In this document: piece by piece, positions 25,060-38,065 of the stretch
Layout: every line of letters starts with the position of its first letter
Position numbering within the stretch: position 1 is the stretch's first letter
Origin: Lutraria lutraria
Lineage: Eukaryota; Mollusca; Bivalvia; Venerida; Mactridae
DNA: 64,000 nucleotides
Reading direction: 5' to 3'
NCBI GenBank assembly: GCA_964023205.1
Contig: OZ026844.1
Location: 15,141,126-15,205,125, forward strand
Notes under the pieces: model-generated
The model's database searches: none
What the model was told of the DNA's origin: nothing
Seen by the model: only the letters and a program-made list of their open reading frames with translations
Made by a program: the position numbers and the translations under genes

Positions 25060-26019
25060 GTTTAAGGAATAAGTGAGCATTTCGCTTGTCATACTACACA
25101 ATAACATATACCAGTAGTTTAAGGAATAATTGTGCATTTCGCTTGCAATACTACACAATAACATATACTAGTAGTATAAGGAATAATTGTGCATTTCGCT
25201 TGCCTTATACTACACAATAACATATACCAGTAATTTCAGGAATAATTGTGCATTTCGCGTGCCAAACTACACAATAACATTTACCAGTAGTATAAGGAAT
25301 AATTGTGCATTTCGCTTGCCATATACTACACAAAAACGTATACCAGTAGTTTAAGGAATAATTGTGCATTTCGCGTGCCAAACTACACAATAACATTTAC
25401 CAGTAGTTTAAGGAATAATTGTGCATTTCGCTTGCCATATACTACACAAAAACGTATACCAGTAGTTTAAGGAATAATTGTGCATTTCGCTTGCCTTATA
25501 CTACACAATAACATATACCAGTAGTTTAAGGAATAATTGTGCATTTCGCGTGCCAAACTACACAATAACATACACCAGTAGTTTAAGGAATAATTGTGCA
25601 TTTCGCGTGCCAAACTACACAATAACATTTACCAGTAGTTTAAGGAATAATTGTGCATTTCGCGTGCCAAACTACACAATAACATATACCAGTAGTTTAA
25701 GGAATAATTGTGCATTTCGCGTGCCAAACTACACAATAACATTTACCAGTAGTTTAAGGAATAATTGTGCATTTCGCTTGCCATATACTACACAAAAACG
25801 TATACCAGTAGTTTAAGGAATAATTGTGCATTTCGCGTGCCAAACTACACAATAACATATACTGGGTCAGTAGTTTAAGGAATAATTGTGTATTTCGCTT
25901 GCCATATACTACACAATAACATAATACCAGTAGTTTAAGGAATAATTGTGCATTTCGCTTGCCATATACTACACAATAACCTATAGTTTAAGGAATAATT
26001 GTGCATTTCGCTTGCCATA
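25060..26019. repeat. 57-bp minisatellite, about 17 units
   Basis: Unit is tttaaggaataattgtgcat, then ttcgcgtgccaaactacaca, then ataacatataccagtag, 57 bp in all. Alternative cells are cttgccatatacta and aaaacgtata. Because 57 is a multiple of 3 and one frame lacks stops, it gives a repetitive open frame at 25478-25816 that I regard as non-coding. A single unit of the same sequence ends duplicon copy 1 at about 21357-21412, so the array expanded from the duplication edge. Confidence 0.93.
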
Positions 26020-26334
26020 CGTTTCGTGTATGATAGATAACGATCGACAACTCTGGGTTGATAATGGTGATCAGTATGTGACGTACAAGAAAACATACAT
26101 TTTCAACTCAGTCAGCGTCTTATCATGTCTGAAAAATACCACTTATAAAGTATTCGTATGCCATCGCTCACTCTCCAACAAATTTTCGCTTCTGACTTGT
26201 TCAATTAATAACAGAATTCGATCCAGACGACAGGATAAAACAGATGATAAATAACGGTCTAGTACTGTAACAACATCACGCAACAATTCTACGGTAACAT
26301 CGGATGCAGAATAAATCGAACATTAACAAATATA

Positions 26335-26490
26335 CAGTCAGACATGTGAACAAAGGTCAACCTTGGGTAAGACAATAGATATAGTCTTTATTGATATGTG
26401 GCCTTTATTTGGAAGTTATAAATGACGGTTTTTACAAGAATTCTTAGCTTGACCTTTATTCGGAGGTGGTTGCTAACACAGGTCTGACTG
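26335..26490. mobile_element. MITE family B, copy 2 (complete, TA target duplication)
   Basis: Begins CAGTCAGACATGTGAAC and ends GCTAACACAGGTCTGACTG, with TA on both sides (26333-26334, 26491-26492). Internal ctttattcggaggtgg is the inverse of the ccacctccaaataaagg of copy 1, so it lies in the opposite orientation. Confidence 0.8.
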
Positions 26491-28439
26491 TAAAACATTG
26501 TATTTCAAAGGAAAGTAAGATGAATTCGTATATTGTTATATTATGTCATGATATACATCTTATAATGTCGGAAACTTCTAGGAGGTGAAGCGATCTCCTA
26601 CCGATATCCAAATTCTGCTACAAAACGTCTGATGATCTTAAAGCCACACAATAAGCTTTAGGAACCTTTGGTAATAACTGCAAATTTGTGGTACAGAATT
26701 GTTATATGGTCCATATAAAACAGAATGGCATATTAAAACTTGAATATACTTCTACCGATACCAAATAATTTTTAATGAAACTTTTATATTTCATGCTCAA
26801 TTGTTTGCTTGATGAAGCTTCGTCAGTGATACGGATTTTCCTGATACGTACGGACCTGGCACAGCATATCAATGCAATCTGACCACGCTCATGAATGGTG
26901 GGTGACAAAACATTTAAATTTTCATTGTGATATCCATTAAATTGATAATGGATTGTTTTAATTCAGCAGGCTAACGGTTAACAACGTTAGCAAGACTATT
27001 ATGTATATCTACAGAAACTTTGTCAGGTTATTTGTCTGTTTCTATGTTTGATTTAAAATACAATGTACCTCTAGAACAAACGCCTTAAAAATGTGCAAGA
27101 GAACATCCATTTGTGAAGAAGATTTCCCATATTTCTTGCAGAGGTAGAGATATTTTTATTCTATGAAACGTCGTATTGTAATGTTTATAAAAGTACTAAG
27201 ATATTTACAATTTTACATTTTAGTTTATAGATCATGGAATCGATTCAGAATCAATTGAAAACCGGAAACTTTATTGAAAACCGAACAGGTTCCTCGGTGC
27301 CGATTTTAGTTGTATTATCAAGAGAATCCGGCGATATAAAACATTAAGAACACAACGGAACATCAACCAATTTACCAAACATTAGTAAACATTTGTTTGA
27401 TTCAATATTGCATGCTTTGGTCTCCTGGTAATATGAGTTTAAAGCATTTGTGACAAGTATTAATGCACTTCTAGAGTGTTCAAGGTTATCCTTAAGCATA
27501 GACTACACGATCAATTGGAAAAAGGACTAAATCCTGACAGGGGATTTATAATAATTCCTTGCCTTTTATTCCTTTCTGAGACTTACCCTTTATCATAGTT
27601 ATAACGCTGTCAAAGTTCTAGAAATCAGCCATTTATTTTAGAGAAGAATAATTTTCACATTGATTCGTACGTAGAATATCAAATTGGAAGACTTAATTTG
27701 TTAGGTCGATAATATTGTACAGACAGATTCTGCAGGTTCGCTGATTCCAGACGATCTAGTATATACTCTACTAGTTCATCATGTACCCCAGGACTTTTTT
27801 GCGAATGTGTCTAATCTCACTTTTGACCTATATTTCTTGGCATGACGTATTATTTTTTTCAGAAGAAATTCCTCATTCTATTGGATGATTCAGAGGAAAC
27901 TCTTCCTTCCATTGGGTGAAATCTACAAGCGTAGAAAAATTAAGACCACGCCAACTTATAGCGAGTCTGAAGTTGTTTAATGTGTACTTCTTGTGGTTGT
28001 AAAATTTGTAAACTTTAAAAATGTACGAAAATGTATCATAAAGTTATAAACCGTTCTTAACAAGCATTTGCATTTATTCGAATTGATATATATATATACA
28101 GTAGACATGACTACGTAAATGCGTAATTCATTTAGCTGACCTAATATCAACATTTTAATGCGTGACCTAATTGGACTGCTATGTGATAAGTGGTGTTAAC
28201 GACAATTTAAGAATTAAATAAAAATCATACATAATGACATCAAAGGTACTTCGCGACTGTCTTTTTAAAGACATTTCTTGTTTCTGTATGTGGTGCAGAT
28301 CTAATACATCAGGACATCCTATAAAAAGCTATCAGTTTGTTACATGTTGTTACGCGACCTTCTCATTCAAAAATCATCCTACCAAAACAGTTTTTTTTTA
28401 AATTTTGATATTAAGCACCCCCCGAATTTTCAACAATTT

Positions 28440-28585
28440 GGCGGTCGATTAACCTAACAAGTTTTGCGGACGGCTCTTACCATTCCTTCCAATTGTGGAG
28501 GAAACCCGACATTTTTGTTAAATTTACGTAGAAGGATATAATCCGCCATGATCGGGGATTGAACCCGGATCCTCGAAGTTTTCAG
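28440..28585 (-). mobile_element. tRNA-derived SINE remnant
   Basis: In reverse it contains ggttcaatccccgatcatgg, a pol III B-box-like block, followed by a body with a ccacaattgg/gtggaggaaa motif shared with 30330-30475 and 43488-43628. More diverged than those two copies. Confidence 0.5.
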
Positions 28586-30329
28586 AACAAGCTTTTAATG
28601 TTATTTTCATATACATTGCTAAATGTTTGGGTCTCTTAATAGGGAACCATCATTTTTACGGACAGCTTCAGTAATTATTCTAGTATGACAAAATGTGAGA
28701 TCGATCACGTGTTCTCTAAGAATTTTATACTAAAATGGCCGCCACACGTGTTTGTTCTATGAGCTAGACTGACGATATACCATGAAGATTTTCATATTTT
28801 ATTTTCCATTTCAAATGGATGTATTTCTGCCTGAACAATCAATTCACAGTAATTCAGACCTAAAATGGTTTCATGAAATTACTGGACGTAATATTTGATC
28901 GATCGAATACAAAGCACATGATGTATGATTTCTCCTGGGACTACGTTTACATTTACTTAATTGAGGTTGTTTAATTAATTAATATAAACATATAATCTAT
29001 TGCCTTTTGGGGTATTTTATCGGTCTACTGGTTAACCGTTTAAGTAAATTAATTCCAATCTATTTTACGTAGACGATCGTGCGTCTACAATGTGTTCTCA
29101 TGTGTCTAGGTAACGAGTCTTTGATGCGTTAAAAATAACACCAGGTCGTGTTTAATATTATACGGGTGGAGTTGAATTAGTTGCTATACCATCATGACAA
29201 ATTAAATGCATTTTCAAAAACATTTTATATAAACAATGAGTCGATTTTCTAAACATCTTATAAAACTAGGTTCTTGGAAGTACCCAAATAAGCGGACTAA
29301 TTATTATGTTTTATGATACTTAAAGTTTCCAAATCTGCCAAAAATTCAAATGCATGGGCAGATAACTTAAAAACGAGTTCGTCTTCCCCCAATTTTTTTT
29401 TCGATTAAAATGTTTCTGTTATCATTTGCTATGACCATGCAAAGTTTAAAAAAAATATACGCTCGTTTGAAAGACGGGTCGTATTATGGGAACACCTACG
29501 TCGGATCCTCACCAAACTTCATGGAAATGTTCATGGCCATGAGATCTCGGTCAAGTTCGATAACCAGCCCAATCCGCCCAGGCACTTCTGAGTTATGCCC
29601 CTTGACGCATGAAAAATGAGTGTTGACGGGCGTATTTTGTGACCTGGCACTCTTGTTCCTGTATGTCTAAAAAACCTGGAAATTGTAGCAAATGTCTTTA
29701 AAACCTGTCTACACAAAGATACTGAACATTCATTGTCAATGTTAGATTGAATATATCAAAGTCATCAACTTGGTCAATGATTTTCTTCCAGTGTTTGTAA
29801 TACAAGATAAAATAGATTCAGAAATGGTGGTTCAGTGTATGTGAAATAGTTTTGCATTTAGGATCATAAAGTCCAAGGATCACAGAAGTAATACTGTTTT
29901 TATGAGGATATCACATTAATGCAAAAATGACACTTAATGGCATACATGTATTTGCATTTAGAATAAATTTGACGAAAATCTTAATGTATAAATTATTCGT
30001 TATGTCCCTCTTTGTGTTACGTCTCGACAAACTTTAAAATAATGCGATCTTCCGAATGCTTCTTGTATCTTTTAACACGTTGTATTCTATGTTACTCATA
30101 TTCTGGTTGTAAACTACAAAGGTTCATTGGAAACCATTCACATACAAGAGTTGCTAAACAGGGGACTGGGGAATTTCAATTAATCAAATTCTTAAATACA
30201 TGTTTAGATAGTTTTATATAGATATTTAATTTTAAGTAATTTTCGTGTATTCATTAATCCTTTTTCTTCAACACAAGGGATAAATCATAAACTGGGTCCA
30301 TATTTTCTCTCATGTAAAGCAAACGACGG

Positions 30330-30475
30330 AAGTCAACTTCCCCACACGTGGAGGAAAATCGACATTATTGTAAAATTTTCATGGAAGGGTATGATCTGCC
30401 GCGACAGGGAATCGAACCTGGATCGCCGGGTAACAAATCGAGCGCACTATTTACAGGACCACGGCCACGGCCTGT
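30330..30475 (-). mobile_element. tRNA-derived SINE
   Basis: In reverse it reads GGCCGTGGCCGTGGTCCTGT (tRNA-like head), then a perfect B box GGTTCGATTCC near 30410, then a non-tRNA body (catgaaaattttac, then ttcctccacgtgtgggg). The same head, B box and body occur at 43488-43628. Confidence 0.7.
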
Positions 30476-31990
30476 ATCTTCGCTAAATTCAGTTTTCTTG
30501 TTTACAATAGTAACATTACAAGAAATTTAATGACCCACGAGATGGGCGTCACGAATTCGGCACACCTCAGCGATCGACTACGTAAACCAACACTAAAAGC
30601 AGTTGCAATTTCGGGACATAATCTAAACATGCTTTAGATGGTCGGGTCGTTCATTTTCATTCCTTATCCTAAGGTGGAGTATTAAATTTTAAAAATATTA
30701 TCTAATAGAGCCTAACCATGTAAACTTTTTATACAATCTATGTATTATTACAGACATGTAGAATTGTATAATCTTTTTATATTATTTATTAAAGCGAGCA
30801 TCGATTGCAGCACTAGATTTCATGTAATAGCGATTGTGGTTTCTTTTAAATACGCAATTACTCGTATGCAGACACTTTTGAACATAACTGGGCCGTTATG
30901 TAGACAGACCGTCACATTATCTGGGTCTGAAAGCTAACTTCATTATATGATTAATATTATAGATGAACTGTGTGTTCCATTTATATGTATTTGATAAATC
31001 AGACAGTACTTTTAAGGCCTCTCAATAAATATTTTAATATAATTCACGAACCGATTGTTGGTCCGCTTCGACAATCTCTGTTGTACCATGATTAACAGTG
31101 TTATATGGACGTTATGGTATCATAAATTCATGTTCTCAGACTGCTAGGCAACAATGAAGCGTGCCTGGTTCTCATTTTGCTGTAATATTTGATGGATGTG
31201 GTCCAGACAACATGTAAGCCCAAGTAGATATATGATAACATTTATGATTATCTGTTTATCAAATGTAAATTATCATTATTTCGATAATGTTCTATAAACA
31301 TGATGTTTCCACTTTACTGGAAAGATGCAAAGTCTGTAAGGAGTCGTAACGTTTATATCTGCAATAAAAAAACGAAAACCAGACATGGAGTTATTGCACA
31401 CGCGTAACTTTCCATCATTAAAGACAAAAGCGTAAACAACCAGCCTAATCAGTCAGCATTAATTAGTTCTTGTTTACTTTTTATCAAATCAACGACTGAA
31501 TATAGTATCAGTAAGTAGTTGTCTGGTTTAGTTCACAATGAAGACAATATACGGGAATAATGGAATAGATCTAATGTTGTATTATGTCTAATTGATAGAA
31601 AAGGTGCATTTTGTAATTAAATTACAATGAACTTGTAAGAGTAGTGTCTGGAAAAAAGTAAAGAAAACCTCACTTGGTTAATCCGCGTTCTTTCGTACGA
31701 AGAGTTTGATGGCACATTACTCCTGCGTGAGACTCGAGTTCGATTATACATTTTTGTATTTTATTTAGTTAATGTGTTCGTCATCGTCAATTGTACAACG
31801 AACTATATTTTATTTTTCCGTTTATTTTATGGAAAGATTGTCTCGTAATTTATGACAGGAGATTATACTGATTGTTGTTGACTGAATCACAGTCCACAGT
31901 GTACAATAAAACCTCACATACCGTTCATCTCATTATAACGGGCACTAATTTTGTGACTGGTTTTTAGCATTCCCTCAATATAACTCAGTA

Positions 31991-32053
31991 CAGTGCAACG
32001 TCTCCAAAACACAAAATTATACTGCTGTTGAGAGGTTGTTGAGAGAGGATGTA
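31991..32053. mobile_element. MITE family A remnant
   Basis: Starts TA + CAGTGCAACGTCTCC, then ctgctgttgagaggttgttg, and ends in gagagaggatg, a degraded inverse terminus. Much shorter than the 177-210 bp copies, so internally deleted. It lies about 20 bp before the 27-bp array. Confidence 0.55.
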
Positions 32054-32072
32054 TATTAAGATCGTTTTGTTT

Positions 32073-35000
32073 GGTTCCCGAAGGTGCTGTTAGTATCGAG
32101 GTTCCCGAAGGTGTTGTTATGGTATCGTGGTTTTCGAAGGTGTTGTTATTGTATCGTGGTTCCAGAAGGTGCTGTTAGTATCGAGGTTCCAGAAGGTGGT
32201 GTTAGTATCGAGGTTCCCAAAGGTGTTGTTATGGTATCGTGGTTTTCGAAGGTGCTGTTATTGTATCGTGGTTCCAGAAGGTGCTGTTAGTTTCGTGGTT
32301 CCAGAAGGTGCTGTTAGTATCGAGGTTCCAGAAGGTGGTGTTAGTATCGTGGTTCCCGAAGGTGCTGTTAGCATCGTGGTTCCAGAAGGTGGTGTTAGTA
32401 TCGTGGTTCCCGAAGGTGTTGTTATGGTATCGTGGTTCCAGAAGGTGCTGTTAGTATCGAGGTTCCCGAAGGTGGTGTTAGTATCGAGGTTCCAGAAGGT
32501 GGTGTTAGTATCGAGGTTCCAGAAGGTGGTGTTAGTATCGTGGTTCCAGAAGGAGGTGTTAGTATCGAGGTTCCCGAAGGTGGTGTTAGTATCGAGGTTC
32601 CAGAAGGTGGTGTTAGTATCGAGGTTCCCGAAGGTGGTGTTAGCATCGTGGTTCCAGAAGGTGGTGTTAGTATCGAGGTTCCCGAAGGTGGTGTTAGCAT
32701 CGTGGTTCCAGAAGGTGCTGTTAGTATCGTGGTTCAAGAAGGTGGTGTTAGTATCGTGGTTCCCGAAGGTGGTGTTAGTATCGAGGTTCCAGAAGGTGGT
32801 GTTAGTATCGAGGTTCCCGAAGGTGGTGTTAGCATCGTGGTTCCAGAAGGTGGTGTTAGTATCGAGGTTCCCGAAGGTGGTGTTAGCATCGTGGTTCCAG
32901 AAGGTGGTGTTAGTATCGAGGTTCCCGAAGGTGGTGTTAGCATCGTGGTTCCAGAAGGTGGTGTTAGTATCGAGGTTCCCGAAGGTGGTGTTAGCATCGT
33001 GGTTCCAGAAGGTGGTGTTAGTATCGAGGTTCCCGAAGGTGGTGCTAGCATCGTGGTTCCAGAAGGTGGTGTTAGTATCGAGGTTCCCGAAGGTGGTGTT
33101 AGTATCGTGGTTCCAGAAGGTGGTGTTAGTATAGTGTTTCCCGAAGGTGCTGTTAGTATCGTGGTTCCAGAAGGTGCTGTTAGTATCGTGGTTCCAGAAG
33201 GTGGTGTTAGTATCGTGGTTCCAGAAGGTGGTGTTAGTATCGTGGTTCCAGAAGGTGGTGTTAGTATCGTGGTTCCAGAAGGTGGTGTTAGTATCGTGGT
33301 TCCAGAAGGTGCTGTTAGTATCGTGGTTCCAGAAGGTGGTGTTAGTATCGAGGTTCCAGAAGGTGGTGTTAGTATCGTGGTTCCCGAAGGTGCTGTTAGT
33401 ATCGTGGTTCCATAAGGTGCTGTTAGTATCGTGGTTCCAGAAGGTGGTGTTAGTATTGAGGTTCCAGAAGGTGGTGTTAGTATCGAGGTTCCCGAAGGTG
33501 GTGTTAGCATCGTGGTTCCAGAAGGTGGTGTTAGTATCGAGGTTCCCGAAGGTGGTGTTAGCATCGTGGTTCCAGAAGGTCGTGTTAGCATCGTGGTTGC
33601 AGAAGGTGGTGTTAGTATCGAGGTTCCCGAAGGTGGTGTTAGCATCGTGGTTCCAGAAGGTGTTGTTATGGTATCGTGGTTCCAGAAGGTGCTGTTAGTA
33701 TCGTGGTTCCAGAAGGTGGTGTTAGTATCGTGGTTCCAGAAGGTGGTGTTAGTATCGTGGTTCCCGAAGGTGGTGTTAGTATCGAGGTTCCCGAAGGTGG
33801 TGTTAGTATCGTGGTTCCCGAAGGTGCTGTTAGTATCCTGGTTCCAGAAGGTGCTGTGAGTATCGTGGTTCCAGAAGGTGGTGTTAGTATCGTGGTTCCA
33901 GAAGGTGGTGTTAGTATCGAGGTTCCAGAAGGTGGTGTTAGTATCGAGGTTCCCGAAGGTGGTGTTAGCATCGTGGTTCCAGAAGGTGGTGTTAGTATCG
34001 AGGTTCCCGAAGGTGGTGCTAGCATCGTGGTTCCAGAAGGTGCTGTTAGTATCGAGGTTCCCGAAGGTGGTGCTAGCATCGTGGTTCCAGAAGGTGGTGT
34101 TAGTATCGAGGTTCCCGAAGGTGCTGTTAGTATCGTGGTTCCAGAAGGTGCTGTTAGTATCGAGGTTCCAGAAGGTGGTGTTATTGTATCGTGGTTCCAG
34201 AAGGTGCTGTTAGTATCGTGGTTCCAGAAGGTGCTGTAAGTATCGTGGTTCCAGAAGGTGCTGTTAGTATCGTGGTTCCAGAAGGTGCTGTTAGTATCGT
34301 GGTTCCAGAAGGTGCTGTTAGTATCGTGTTTCCCGAAGGTGCTGTTAGTATCGTGGTTCCAGAAGGTGCTGTTAGTATCGTGGTTCCAGAAGGTGCTGTT
34401 AGTATCGTGGTTCCAGAAGATGCTGTTAGTATCGTGGTTCCCGAAGGTGGTGTTAGTATCGAGGTTCCAGAAGGTGGTGTTAGTATCGTGGTTCCCGAAG
34501 GTGGTGTTAGTATCGAGGTTCCAGAAGGTGGTGTTAGTATCGTGTTTCCCGAAGGTGCTGTTAGTATCGTGGTTCCCGAAGGTGCTGTTAGTATCGTGGT
34601 TCCAGAAGGTGCTGTTAGTATCGTGGTTCCCGAAGGTGCGGTTAGTATCGTGGTTCCAGAAGGTGTTGTTAGTATCGTGGTTTCCGAAGGTGGTGTTAGT
34701 ATCGAGGTTCCAGAAGGTGGTGTTAGTATCGTGGTTCCCGAAGGTTCTGTTAGTATCGTGGTTCCCGAAGGTGCGGTTAGTATCGTGGTTCCAGAAGGTG
34801 TTGTTAGTATCGTGGTTTCCGAAGGTGGTGTTAGTATCGAGGTTCCAGAAGGTGGTGTTAGTATCGTGGTTCCCGAAGGTTCTGTTAGTATCGTGGTTCC
34901 AGAAGGTGCTGTTAGTACCGTGGTTCCAGAAGGTGGTGTTAGTATCGAGGTTCCAGAAGGTGGTGTTAGTATCGAGGTTCCCGAAGGTGGTGTTAGCATC

Positions 35001-38000
35001 GTGGTTCCAGAAGGTGGTGTTAGTATCGAGGTTCCCGAAGGTGATGTTATGGTATCGTGGTTCCAGAAGGTGGTGTTAGTTTCGTGGTTCCAGAAGGTGC
35101 TGTTAGTATCGTGGTTCCAGAAGGTGCTGTTAGTATCGTGGTTCCCGAAGGTGTTGTTATTGTATCGTGGTTCCAGAAGGTGGTGTTAGTATCGTGGTTC
35201 CAGAAGGTGGTGTTAGTATCGTGGTTCCAGAAGGTGGTGTTAGTATCGTGGTTCCCGAAGGTGGTGTTATTGTATCGTGGTTCCAGAAGGTGGTGTTAGT
35301 ATCGTGGTTCCCGAAGGTGCTGTTATTGTATCGTGGTTCCAGAAGGTGGTGTTAGTATCGTGGTTCACGAAGGTGTTGTTATAGTATCGTGGTTCCAGAA
35401 GGTGGTGTTAGTATCGTGGTTACAGAAGGTGGTGTTAGTATCATGGTTCCCGAAGGTGCTGTTAGTATCGTGGTTCCCGAAGGTGGTGTTAGTATCGTGG
35501 TTCCAGAAGGTGGTGTTAGTATCGTGGTTCACGAAGGTGTTGTTATAGTATCGTGGTTCCAGAAGGTGCTGTTAGTATCGTGGTTCCAGAAGGTGCTGTT
35601 AGTATCGTGGTTCACGAAGGTGTTGTTATAGTATCGTGGTTCCAGGAGGTGCTGTTAGCATCGTGGTTCCAGAAGGTAGTGTTAGTATCGTGGTTCCAGA
35701 AGGTGCTGTTAGTATCGTGGTTCCAGAAGGTGGTGTTAGTATCGTGGTTCCAGAAGGTGGTGTTAGTATCGTGGTTCCCGAAGGTGGTGTTAGTATCGAG
35801 GTTCCCGAAGGTGGTGTTAGTATCGTGGTTCCCGAAGGTGCTGTTAGTATCCTGGTTCCAGAAGGTGCTGTGAGTATCGTGGTTCCAGAAGGTGGTGTTA
35901 GTATCGTGGTTCCAGAAGGTGGTGTTAGTATCGTGGTTCCAGAAGGTGGTGTTAGTATCGTGGTTCCCGAATGTGGTGTTATTGTATCGTGGTTCCAGAA
36001 GGTGGTGTTAGTATCGTGGTTCCCGAAGGTGCTGTTATTGTATCGTGGTTCCAGAAGGTGGTGTTAGTATCATGGTTCACGAAGGTGTTGTTATAGTATC
36101 GTGGTTCCAGAAGGTGGTGTTAGTATCGTGGTTACAGAAGGTGGTGTTAGTATCATGGTTCCCGAAGGTGCTGTTAGTATCGTGGTTCCCGAAGGTGGTG
36201 TTAGTATCGTCGTTCCAGAAGGTGGTGTTAGTATCGTGGTTCACGAAGGTGTTGTTATAGTATCGTGGTTCCAGAAGGTGCTGTTAGTATCGTGGTTCCA
36301 GAAGGTGCTGTTAGTATCGTGGTTCACGAAGGTGTTGTTATAGTATCGTGGTTCCAGGAGGTGCTGTTAGCATCGTGGTTCCAGAAGGTAGTGTTAGTAT
36401 CGTGGTTCCAGAAGGTGGTGTTAGTATCATGGTTCCCGAAGGTGCTGTTAGTATCGTGGTTCCAGAAGGTGCTGTTAGTATCGTGGTTCCCGAAGGTGTT
36501 GTTCTAGTATCGTGGTTCCAGAAGGTGCTGTTAGTATCGTGGTTCCAGAAGGTGTTGTTAGTATCGTGGTTCCCGAAGGTGTTGTTATAGTATCGTGGTT
36601 CCCGAAGGTGTTGTTATAGTATCGTGGTTCCAGAAGGTGCTGTTAGTATCGTGGTTTCAGAAGGTGCTGTTATAGTATCGTGGTTCCAGAAGGTGCTGTT
36701 AGTATCGTGGTTCCAGAAGGTGCTGTTAGTATCGTGGTTCCAGAAGGTGCTGTTAGTATCGTGGTTCCCGAATGTGTTGTTATAGTTTCGTGGTTCCCGA
36801 AGGTGTTGTTATAGTATCGTGGTTCCAGAAGGTTCTGTTAGTATCATGGTTCCAGAAGGTGCTGTTAGTATCGTGGTTCCAGAAGGTGCTGTTAGTATCG
36901 TGGTTCCCGAAGGTGCTGTTAATATCGTGGTTCACGAAGGTGTTGCTATAGTATCGTGTTTCCCGAAGGTGTTGTTATAGTATCGTGGTTCCCGAAGGTG
37001 TTGTTATAGTATCGTGGTTCCCGAAGGTGCTGTTAATATCGTGGTTCCCGAAGGAGCTGTTAGTATCGTGGTTCCCGAAGGTGCTGTTAGTATCGTGGTT
37101 CCCGAAGGTGCTGTTAATATCGTGGTTCCCGAAGGTGCTGTTGGTTTCGTGTTTCCCGAAGGTGCTGTTAGTATCGTGTTTCCCGAAGGTGCTGTTAGTA
37201 TCGTGGTTCCAGAAGGTGCTGTTAGTATCGTGGTTCCCTAAGTGCTGTTAGTATCGTGGTTCCAGAAGGTGGTGTAAGTATCGTGGTTCCAGAAGGTGCT
37301 GTTAGTATCGTGGTTCCTGAAGGTGCTGTTAGTATCGTGGTTCCAGAAGGTGGTGTTAGTATCGTGGTTCCAGACGGTGGTGTTAGTATCGTGGTTCCCG
37401 AAGGTGCTGTTAGTATCGAGGTTCCAGAAGGTGGTGTTAGTATCGTGGTTCCCGAAGGTGCTGTTAGTATCGTGGTTCCATAAGGTGCTGTTAGTATCGT
37501 GGTTCCAGAAGGTGGTGTTAGTATTGAGGTTCCAGAAGGTGGTGTTAGTATCGAGGTTCCCGAAGGTGGTGTTAGCATCGTGGTTCCAGAAGGTGGTGTT
37601 AGTACCGAGGTTCCCGAAGGTGGTGTTAGCATCGTGGTTCCAGAAGGTCGTGTTAGCATCGTGGTTCCAGAAGGTGGTGTTAGTATCGAGGTTCCCGAAG
37701 GTGGTGTTAGCATCGTGGTTCCAGAAGGTGTTGTTATGGTATCGTGGTTCCAGAAGGTGCTGTTAGTATCGTGGTTCCAGAAGGTGGTGTTAGTATCGAG
37801 GTTCCCGAAGGTGGTGTTAGTATCGTGGTTCCCGAAGGTGCTGTTAGTATCCTGGTTCCAGAAGGTGCTGTGAGTATCGTGGTTCCAGAAGGTGGTGTTA
37901 GTATCGTGGTTCCAGAAGGTGGTGTTAGTATCGAGGTTCCCGAAGGTGGTGCTAGCATCGTGGTTCCAGAAGGTGCTGTTAGTATCGAGGTTCCCGAAGG

Positions 38001-38065
38001 TGGTGCTAGCATCGTGGTTCCAGAAGGTGGTGTTAGTATCGAGGTTCCCGAAGATGCTGTTAGTA
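32073..38065. repeat. 6-kb array of about 220 units of 27 bp
   Basis: Unit gttagtatcgtggttccaga, then aggtgct (27 bp). Alternatives are cgagg for cgtgg, cccgaa for ccagaa and ggtggt for ggtgct. A minority variant with ttatggtatcg, ttattgtatcg or ttatagtatcg is 29 bp long. As 27 is a multiple of 3, most frames on both strands stay open with 9-residue periods (VPEGGVSIV and VLVSWFQKV on +, TSILTPPSG on -). Each 29-bp unit shifts the frame, which is why long frames stop and restart. There is no start context, splice pattern or flanking domain to support a protein. Large blocks inside are duplicated (offsets 4068 and 712 bp). Confidence 0.97.

Larger units (their letters stand above)
21411..25115. 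repeat. Tandem segmental duplication, copy 2 (3.7 kb with insertions)
   Basis: Same order of landmarks as the block at 18911-21410, but longer. It carries a roughly 118-bp segment near 22225-22340 that is absent from copy 1, a 922-bp insertion at 22383-23304, and four instead of two 73-bp units. Its final segment, ttaaggaataagtgagc, passes without a break into the 57-bp array. Confidence 0.9.
26491..31901. other. Intergenic; SINE remnants, no gene seen
   Basis: No convincing coding exon. Two tRNA-derived SINE remnants are annotated separately. At 29480-29660 is a stretch (accaaacttcatggaaatg, then gagttatgccccttgac) resembling another dispersed repeat class of mollusc genomes, but only one copy is in this window. 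A short (TA)n run lies near 28087. Confidence 0.45.

Noticed and set aside
25478..25816. 112-residue repetitive open frame
   Set aside because: Lies entirely in the 57-bp array (19 codons per unit); no flanking coding signal.
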